Shown here in pieces: positions 58,671-64,000 of a DNA stretch of 64,000 bases. Source of the DNA: Clostridia bacterium (GTDB lineage Bacteria > Bacillota > Clostridia > Christensenellales > Aristaeellaceae); contig JAFXJP010000007.1 of NCBI GenBank assembly GCA_017532155.1, forward strand, positions 1 through 64,000, given 5' to 3'. Every line of letters starts with the position of its first letter. Positions within the stretch are counted from its first letter, which is position 1. The translations under genes were made by a program, and so were the position numbers. The notes under the pieces were generated by a model. The model had not been told where the DNA came from, did no database searches, and was given only the letters and a program-made list of their open reading frames with translations.

Positions 58671-60470
58671 ATGGATATCTATCGCGCACATGTGCTCTGC
58701 TGCGGCGGTACCGGTTGCACGTCTTCCGGTTCTGCGCAGATTATCGAGCGCTTTGAGCAGAAAATCAAGGAAACGGGCCTGGAGCATGAAGTAAAGGTCA
58801 TCCGCACCGGCTGCTTCGGTCTGTGCGAAGCCGGCCCCGTTGTGATCATCTATCCCGAAGGCACCTTCTACTCCCGCGTGAAGGTGGAAGACGTTGACGA
58901 AATCGTCACCGAGCATCTGCTCAAGGGCCGCAAGGTGCATCATCTGGTGTACACCGACCATGCCACCAACGAGCAGAACGAAAACAAGTCTCTGGAAGAC
59001 ATCAACTTCTACAAGCATCAGAAGCGCATCGCGCTGCGTAACTGCGGCGTGATCGACCCTGAAAATATCGATGAATACCTCGCGTTTGACGGCTACAAGG
59101 CGCTGGAAAAGGCGCTGACCAAGATGAGCCGCGAAGAGGTCATCGAGGAAATCCTCAAGTCCGGCCTGCGCGGCCGTGGCGGCGGCGGTTTCCCCACCGG
59201 CCTCAAGTGGAAGTTCACCTATAATTCCCAGGCCGACCAGAAGTACGTGGCCTGCAACGCTGACGAGGGCGACCCCGGCGCGTTCATGGACCGCTCCGTT
59301 CTGGAAGGCGACCCCCACAGCGTCATCGAGGCCATGACCATCGCCGGTTATGCCATCGGCGCCAGCCAGGGCTATGTGTACGTGCGTGCGGAGTATCCCA
59401 TCGCCGTCAAGCGCCTGGAGATCGCCATCGAACAGGCCAAAGAATACGGCCTGCTTGGCGAAAACATCTTCGATTCCGGCTTCAGCTTTGACCTGAAGAT
59501 CCGCCTGGGCGCCGGCGCCTTCGTCTGCGGCGAAGAAACCGCTCTGATGCGCTCCATCGAAGGCAAGCGCGGCGAGCCTATCCCGCGTCCTCCCTTCCCC
59601 GCTGTCAAGGGTCTGTTTGACAAGCCCACCATGCTCAACAACGTGGAAACCTACGCCAACGTGCCCCAGATCATTCTGAAGGGCGCCGACTGGTTCGCTT
59701 CCATGGGTACCGAAAAGAGCAAGGGCACCAAGGTATTCGCGCTGGGCGGCAAGATCAACAATACGGGCCTGGTCGAAGTACCCATGGGTACGCCCCTGCG
59801 CACCATCGTGTATGATATCGGCGGCGGCATCCCCAATGGCAAGAAGTTCAAGGCCGTGCAGACCGGTGGTCCTTCCGGCGGCTGCCTGCCCACCGAACTG
59901 CTGGATACCCCCGTTGATTACGACAACCTGATCGCTGCCGGCTCCATGATGGGCTCGGGCGGTATGATCGTTATGGACGAAGACAACTGTATGGTTGACA
60001 TCGCCCGCTTCTTCCTGGAGTTCACCGTAGACGAGAGCTGCGGTAAGTGCACTCCCTGCCGCGTCGGCACCCGCCGTATGCTGGAGATCCTCAACCGCAT
60101 CGTTGAGGGCAAGGGCACGATGGAAGATCTGGACAAGCTGGAAGAGCTGGCTGAATCCATCAAGGCGACCGCCCTGTGCGGCCTGGGCCAGAGCGCTCCC
60201 AACCCCGTTCTGTCCACCCTGCGTTATTTCCGTCATGAGTACATCGCCCACATTAAGGATCATGTCTGCCCCGCGCATCACTGCAAGGCGCTGCTGCAGT
60301 ATCACATCGATCCCGAAAAGTGCCGCGGCTGCTCGGCCTGTACCAAGGTTTGCCCGGCGGAGGCGATTTCCGGCGAATTGCGTAAGCCCTTCACTATCGA
60401 CACCGCGAAGTGTCTCAAGTGCGGCGCTTGCGCTGAAAAGTGCCACTTCGGCGCTATTTCCCGCGTGTAA
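58671..60470 (+). CDS. hndC: NADH-dependent [FeFe] hydrogenase flavin subunit (NuoF-like)
   Basis: 599-residue electron-input subunit. An N-terminal thioredoxin-like [2Fe-2S] domain (CCGGTGC, GCFGLCE) is followed by the NuoF core with the NADH/FMN motif GLRGRGGGGFPTGLKW near 165, NADEGDPGAFMDR, and 4Fe-4S ligands ESCGKCTPCRVG. A C-terminal 2x4Fe-4S ferredoxin domain has CRGCSACTKVCP and CLKCGACAEKCHFGAI. The full domain set matches HndC/HydB of electron-bifurcating hydrogenases. Confidence 0.95.
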   Translation: MDIYRAHVLCCGGTGCTSSGSAQIIERFEQKIKETGLEHEVKVIRTGCFGLCEAGPVVIIYPEGTFYSRVKVEDVDEIVTEHLLKGRKVHHLVYTDHATNEQNENKSLEDINFYKHQKRIALRNCGVIDPENIDEYLAFDGYKALEKALTKMSREEVIEEILKSGLRGRGGGGFPTGLKWKFTYNSQADQKYVACNADEGDPGAFMDRSVLEGDPHSVIEAMTIAGYAIGASQGYVYVRAEYPIAVKRLEIAIEQAKEYGLLGENIFDSGFSFDLKIRLGAGAFVCGEETALMRSIEGKRGEPIPRPPFPAVKGLFDKPTMLNNVETYANVPQIILKGADWFASMGTEKSKGTKVFALGGKINNTGLVEVPMGTPLRTIVYDIGGGIPNGKKFKAVQTGGPSGGCLPTELLDTPVDYDNLIAAGSMMGSGGMIVMDEDNCMVDIARFFLEFTVDESCGKCTPCRVGTRRMLEILNRIVEGKGTMEDLDKLEELAESIKATALCGLGQSAPNPVLSTLRYFRHEYIAHIKDHVCPAHHCKALLQYHIDPEKCRGCSACTKVCPAEAISGELRKPFTIDTAKCLKCGACAEKCHFGAISRV

Positions 60471-60488
60471 TGAGGAGGACTGCAAACC

Positions 60489-62240
60489 ATGGCTGATATG
60501 ATTAATTTGACGATCGACGGCGTGCAGGTCTCCGTTCCCGCCGGTTCTACCGTGCTGGAGGCTGCCCGTCAGGCGCATATCCACATTCCCACGCTGTGCT
60601 ATCTCAAGGACGTGAACAAGATCGGCGCCTGCCGCGTTTGCGTGGTGGACGTTGGCGCCCGCGCCCTGCAGGCTGCCTGCGTATACCCCGTGTCCGAGGG
60701 CATGGTCGTGAAGACCAACACCCCCGCCGTGCGCCGCGCGCGCAAGGCTGTTGTGGAGCTGCTGCTGAGCATCCACGATCGCAAGTGCCTCTCCTGCACC
60801 CGCAATAACAACTGCGAACTGCAGGATCTGTGCCGCGATCTGGGCATTGAAGATGATAACCGTTTCGCCGGTGAGCGCATCGAATATGAAATCGATGACC
60901 TGTCCACCAGCGTTGTGCGTGACAACAACAAGTGCGTGCTGTGCCGCCGCTGCGTGGCTGCCTGCCACAATCAGCAGCACGTGGGCGTTATCGGCCCCGT
61001 GGGCCGCGGCTTCACCACGGAGATCACCTCTCCCTGGCAGCTCAAGCTGGCGCAGACCGGCTGCGTGGGCTGCGGTCAGTGCATCGCTGTCTGCCCCGTC
61101 GGCGCGCTGAAGGAAAAGGATTCCATCCATGCGGTGAACGATCTGCTGGAATCCGGTAAGCATGTGTACGTGCAGACTGCTCCCGCCGTGCGCGCTGCGC
61201 TGGGCGAAGAGTTTGGCCTGCCCATGGGCACCCCCGTCACCGGCAAGATGGTCGCGGCTCTCCGCCGTCTGGGCTTTGAAAAGGTATTTGACACCGACTG
61301 GGCTGCCGATCTGACCATCCTGGAAGAGGCGACCGAGCTGGTGCATCGCATCCAGAACAAGGGCGTGCTGCCCATGATCACCTCCTGCTCCCCCGGCTGG
61401 GTCAAGTACTGCGAGACCTACAACAGCGATTTCATCCCCAACCTGTCTTCCTGCAAGAGCCCCCACGAAATGCTGGGCGCCATGGTCAAGAGCTACTATG
61501 CTGAAAAGACCGGCATCAACCCCAAGGACATGAGCGTGGTTTCTGTCATGCCCTGCACGGCCAAGAAGTTTGAGGCGCTGCGTCCCGAACTGGGCCACGA
61601 CGGCATGCAGGATGTTGACGAAGTTATCACCACCCGCGAGCTGGCCAGGATGATCCGCTCCGCCGGTATTGACTTTGCCAACCTGCCCGATGAGGACTTT
61701 GACAAGGTACTGGGCGAATCCACCGGCGCTGGCGTCATCTTTGGCGCGACCGGCGGCGTTATGGAAGCTGCTCTGCGCTATGCCTACGAAGCCATCACCG
61801 GCAAGGAACTGGACAAGGTGGAATTCGAAGCCGTCCGCGGCCTGGAGAACGTCAAGGAAGCGTCCATCGATCTGGGCGGTCTGACGCTCAATATCGCCGT
61901 GGCGCACGGCACTGCCAACGCGCAGAAGGTGCTTGACAGCATCCGCGCCGGCGAAAAGCACTACGATTTCATCGAGATCATGTGCTGCCCCGGCGGCTGC
62001 GTCACCGGCGGCGGCCAGCCCATCGTGAAGGCTGACGTGCGTGCCAGCGTGAATATTTCCGCTGAACGCGCCAAGGCGCTGTATACTGAGGACGCTGGCA
62101 AGGCCCATCGCAAGAGCCAGGAGAACGAGGAAATCAAGGCGCTGTATGCGGATTACCTCGGCGAAATCGGCGGCGAGCGCGCGCATCATCTGCTGCACAC
62201 GCACTATGTTGCCCGCGACAAGTACGCTGGCGTTAAGTAA
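60489..62240 (+). CDS. hndD: NADH-dependent [FeFe] hydrogenase catalytic subunit
   Basis: 583-residue catalytic subunit. N-terminal plant-type [2Fe-2S] domain (GACRVCVV), His-containing 4Fe-4S segment (HDRKCLSCTRNNNCELQ), two 4Fe-4S motifs (CVLCRRCVAACH, CVGCGQCIAVCPVG), then the H-cluster domain with motif 1 ITSCSPGW, motif 2 VMPCTAKKFE and motif 3 EIMCCPGGCVTGGGQP, and the C-terminal small-subunit segment. Motif 1 has Ser where classical enzymes read CC; I recall the same variant in HndD-type enzymes. Probably makes H2 from NADH plus reduced ferredoxin. Last gene of the operon; repeat copy E follows. Confidence 0.95.
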   Translation: MADMINLTIDGVQVSVPAGSTVLEAARQAHIHIPTLCYLKDVNKIGACRVCVVDVGARALQAACVYPVSEGMVVKTNTPAVRRARKAVVELLLSIHDRKCLSCTRNNNCELQDLCRDLGIEDDNRFAGERIEYEIDDLSTSVVRDNNKCVLCRRCVAACHNQQHVGVIGPVGRGFTTEITSPWQLKLAQTGCVGCGQCIAVCPVGALKEKDSIHAVNDLLESGKHVYVQTAPAVRAALGEEFGLPMGTPVTGKMVAALRRLGFEKVFDTDWAADLTILEEATELVHRIQNKGVLPMITSCSPGWVKYCETYNSDFIPNLSSCKSPHEMLGAMVKSYYAEKTGINPKDMSVVSVMPCTAKKFEALRPELGHDGMQDVDEVITTRELARMIRSAGIDFANLPDEDFDKVLGESTGAGVIFGATGGVMEAALRYAYEAITGKELDKVEFEAVRGLENVKEASIDLGGLTLNIAVAHGTANAQKVLDSIRAGEKHYDFIEIMCCPGGCVTGGGQPIVKADVRASVNISAERAKALYTEDAGKAHRKSQENEEIKALYADYLGEIGGERAHHLLHTHYVARDKYAGVK

Positions 62241-62245
62241 AAAAG

Positions 62246-62790
62246 ACGAGGGGACGATCGAGAGGCGGCTTTGGAAGGCCAAAGCCCCTCTCGAGCTCTC
62301 CCGAAAGCCTGTGTTTTGCTGACGTAAATGTTGCAGCAGGCTATACGAAAAAGAGTCTGAAATCGAATGTGCAAGTAAACTTGCCCATCGTTTTCAGGCT
62401 CTTTTTCTATCCGCTTCGCGGATGCGATTGCGCGAGCGCAATCGGCCTGCTGTGTGGAAACGCCTGCGGGGGATCGCCGTTTCGCTGCGGCGAAACGAGC
62501 GGGCTTCACTATCGCGCTGCCGCAGCGGCGCATCCTTCTCCGCTCATTTTGCCGCAGCAAAATGGCGGAACTGACGCACTCCGTACCAAAGCGGCAGTCC
62601 GGACGGCAAAGTCGTCCGGGTTTGCGAAGCAAACTGAAAAAGGTGAGAGAAGTCATCGGGGCGAGCTTGCTCGCATCCGTGATCTTCCTCACCTTTTTCA
62701 ATTAACTGCCGCGACAAGCATGCCGCCAAGCAGCATAACCGATTGGTTTCTTTGTTACTTTCTTTGACGCAAAGAAAGTAACGTCTCCCC
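62246..62790 (+). repeat. Modular intergenic repeat, copy E (inverted dimer)
   Basis: About 545 bp between the convergent ends of hndD and the BaiN-like gene. Same order as copy D: boundary hairpin (GAGAGGCGGCTTTGG/CCAAAGCCCCTCTC), GGCTATACGAAAAAGAG...CTCTTTTTC with a changed tip GCAAGTAAACTTGCC, ATCCGCTTCGCGGAT, GATTGCGC/GCGCAATC, a longer centre with GTTTCGCTGCGGCGAAAC, the mirrored unit (CTGAAAAAGGTGAG...CTCACCTTTTTCAAT, tip GCGAGCTTGCTCGC) and the palindrome GTTACTTTCTTTG-ACG-CAAAGAAAGTAAC at 62754-62782. Confidence 0.85.
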
Positions 62791-62793
62791 TTG

Positions 62794-64000
62794 TCACTCC
62801 GCCATCGCTGCATGTTCGGCTGCGATCATCCCGCACGCAAAGGCAAACTGCAGGTTAAATCCGCCGCAATCGCCGTCTACATTGAGAATTTCGCCGCAGG
62901 CGTACAAACCCTTGTGCTGATGGTGCTCCAGTGTTTCGGGGGAAAAATCCTTCGTATCAATGCCGCCCTGCGTGACCTGCGCCTGATCGTAGCCGCGCAC
63001 GCCGGTGACCGGCAGGGGATAGGCGCATAGCAAATGCGCCAGCTCTTCGGCAGACGCCTTGGGCAAACGCTCGCGCAAAAGCCGCGGCAGCGCGCCCAGC
63101 AGCAGATCATTTTCCGGCATGTAGCCTTCCCGCTCCTGCAAATAGCGCAGCATGCGTGCTTCGTTTGCGAAGGGATTGCGCGGCTGAAGGCGCTCCATCC
63201 GATAATCGCCAAGGCCCATGGCGGGCGAAAAATCCACATACAGGATGGGCTTGGCGCGACGCTTGAGCAGATGATGCGCGTCGCGGCTGAGCTGCATCAC
63301 GCATACGCCGCTCACGCCGTAATCGGCAAAGAGCATCTCGCCCTGCGTGGCTGCGACCGGCTTTGCACCGTCGCACAGCGTCAGCGTGACGGGCAGACGC
63401 AAGCCGGAAAGCCCTTTGATGGGCGCTTTTTCCGTTTCAATGGGCGTGAGCGCCGGGCCGGGGGAAATCAGTTTGCAGCCCAGATTGGTCAGCAGGGAAT
63501 ATGCGTTAACCGCGCCAAGCTTGGGTGCTGCCAGACCGCCGCAGCAGACGATCACCTTGTCGGCGGAAAAACTGCCTGCAGAGGTTTTGACGATATACTT
63601 TTTTTCGACCTTTTCAATGGCGGTTGCCTGCGCGCCCGTTACAACGCGCACGCTGCTTTGGTGCAGACGCAGCCGCAGCGCATCGACGACCGCTGCCGCC
63701 TGATTGCAGGCAGGGTATACGCGCCCGGCGCTGTCGGGGCGCGTGGGCACGCCCAGACGGTCAAAAAATGCGCGCACATCCTCTGCGCCAATGCGGGAGA
63801 GTACTTCATTGGCGAAATTCTCATCGCCGTAGTACGCATTTTTACCCACATTGGCGAGATTGCAGCGGCCGTTGCCGGTGGCGAGCAGCTTTTTTGCCAC
63901 GCGGTCGCTGCGCTCAAGGAGTGTTACCTGCGCGCCCAATTCACTTGCTATGACAGCGGCGGCGAGGCCAGACGCCCCGCCGCCGAGAATGAGAATTTGC
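62794..64000 (-). CDS. BaiN/HI0933-family NAD(P)/FAD-dependent oxidoreductase (start outside window)
   Basis: Flavoprotein of about 402 visible residues; only the first few residues are missing beyond the right edge. N-terminal FAD-binding QILILGGGASGLAAA, then KKLLATGNGRCNLAN (family signature), GRVYPACNQAAAVVDALR, VIVCCGGLAAPKLG, and the C-terminal GEILNVDGDCGGFNLQFAFA. The family includes BaiN of bile-acid 7-dehydroxylation, but most members have no known substrate, and no other bai gene is present here. Convergent with hndD across repeat copy E. Confidence 0.9.
   Translation of the reverse strand, partial: QILILGGGASGLAAAVIASELGAQVTLLERSDRVAKKLLATGNGRCNLANVGKNAYYGDENFANEVLSRIGAEDVRAFFDRLGVPTRPDSAGRVYPACNQAAAVVDALRLRLHQSSVRVVTGAQATAIEKVEKKYIVKTSAGSFSADKVIVCCGGLAAPKLGAVNAYSLLTNLGCKLISPGPALTPIETEKAPIKGLSGLRLPVTLTLCDGAKPVAATQGEMLFADYGVSGVCVMQLSRDAHHLLKRRAKPILYVDFSPAMGLGDYRMERLQPRNPFANEARMLRYLQEREGYMPENDLLLGALPRLLRERLPKASAEELAHLLCAYPLPVTGVRGYDQAQVTQGGIDTKDFSPETLEHHQHKGLYACGEILNVDGDCGGFNLQFAFACGMIAAEHAAMAE

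Noticed and set aside
58593..62282. A 1229-codon open frame on the minus strand opposite hndC and hndD
   Set aside because: It is antisense to two clearly conserved genes, rich in Gly/Ala/His/Leu with no motif, and arises from the strong third-position bias of the real genes.
62794..64000. The right-edge flavoprotein as a bile-acid pathway baiN
   Set aside because: Family match only; no other bile-acid genes in the window, and most members have unrelated or unknown roles.
1..64000. CRISPR arrays, prophage, insertion sequences, tRNA and rRNA genes
   Set aside because: Looked for on both strands; no regular repeat-spacer array, transposase or integrase motif, or tRNA/rRNA signature was found by eye.

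Overview
The window looks like a chromosomal segment of a strictly anaerobic Clostridia (Bacillota) bacterium of fairly high GC. The evidence is the gene order plsX-acpP-rnc-smc-ftsY, Rex, a phenylalanine T-box leader on pheST, an LTA-synthase-like enzyme, an NADH-type [FeFe] hydrogenase operon, strong AGGAGG ribosome binding sites and sigma-A type promoters with 17-18 nt spacers. I cannot place it to genus; a Christensenellales/Oscillospirales-like gut lineage is a guess. I saw no phage, IS transposase, CRISPR array, rRNA or tRNA gene.

Layout. 1-4.2 kb: an M18 aminopeptidase cut by the left edge, then a lipid kinase coupled to an LTA-synthase-like membrane sulfatase. 4.2-8.9 kb: four tandem exported proteins that share an unfamiliar repeated domain starting with (L/I/V)(Q/P)DP; one adds an SH3b domain and two add a DnaJ-like zinc module. 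9-16 kb: a COG2509 flavoprotein, an XpaC-like protein, a large Big2/SH3b surface protein and a DUF362 ferredoxin. 16-25 kb: a PHP protein, a DtxR-family regulator, a type IIA topoisomerase pair (parE-parC), RlmA and a MATE pump. 25-34 kb: mfd, then a CotH kinase / DUF4956 / VTC-domain cluster. 34-43 kb: a second PHP protein, a small AT-hook-like protein with a HEAT protein, an RluA-type synthase, pheST under a T-box, rpsT and an IlvD/Edd dehydratase. 43-49 kb: plsX-acpP-rnc-smc-ftsY. 50-53 kb: a NitT/TauT-type ABC transporter next to a Crp/Fnr regulator, then rex. 53.7-62.2 kb: two consecutive hydrogenase operons. The right edge cuts a BaiN/HI0933-family flavoprotein.

How it works together. 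Rex (NADH/NAD sensing) and a Crp/Fnr protein sit directly before the hydrogen-metabolism block. The first operon (DRTGG protein, HATPase, sensory-type [FeFe] hydrogenase homologue, second DRTGG protein, PHP phosphoesterase) has the make-up of a redox/H2 signalling module. The second (hndA, HATPase, hndB, hndC, hndD) encodes the catalytic NAD(P)-linked, probably electron-bifurcating, hydrogenase. A 10-bp palindrome lies over the -35 region of both the second operon and the ABC operon.

Non-coding structure is prominent. Five copies of a modular 290-640 bp repeat fill intergenic spaces next to gene 3' ends. Four copies are built as inverted dimers of a unit whose hairpin stems change in a compensatory way. 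A second hairpin-rich repeat sits in the same orientation upstream of the lipid kinase and of the RluA-type synthase. Many starts below are re-set from the longest ORF to the codon with a properly spaced ribosome binding site.
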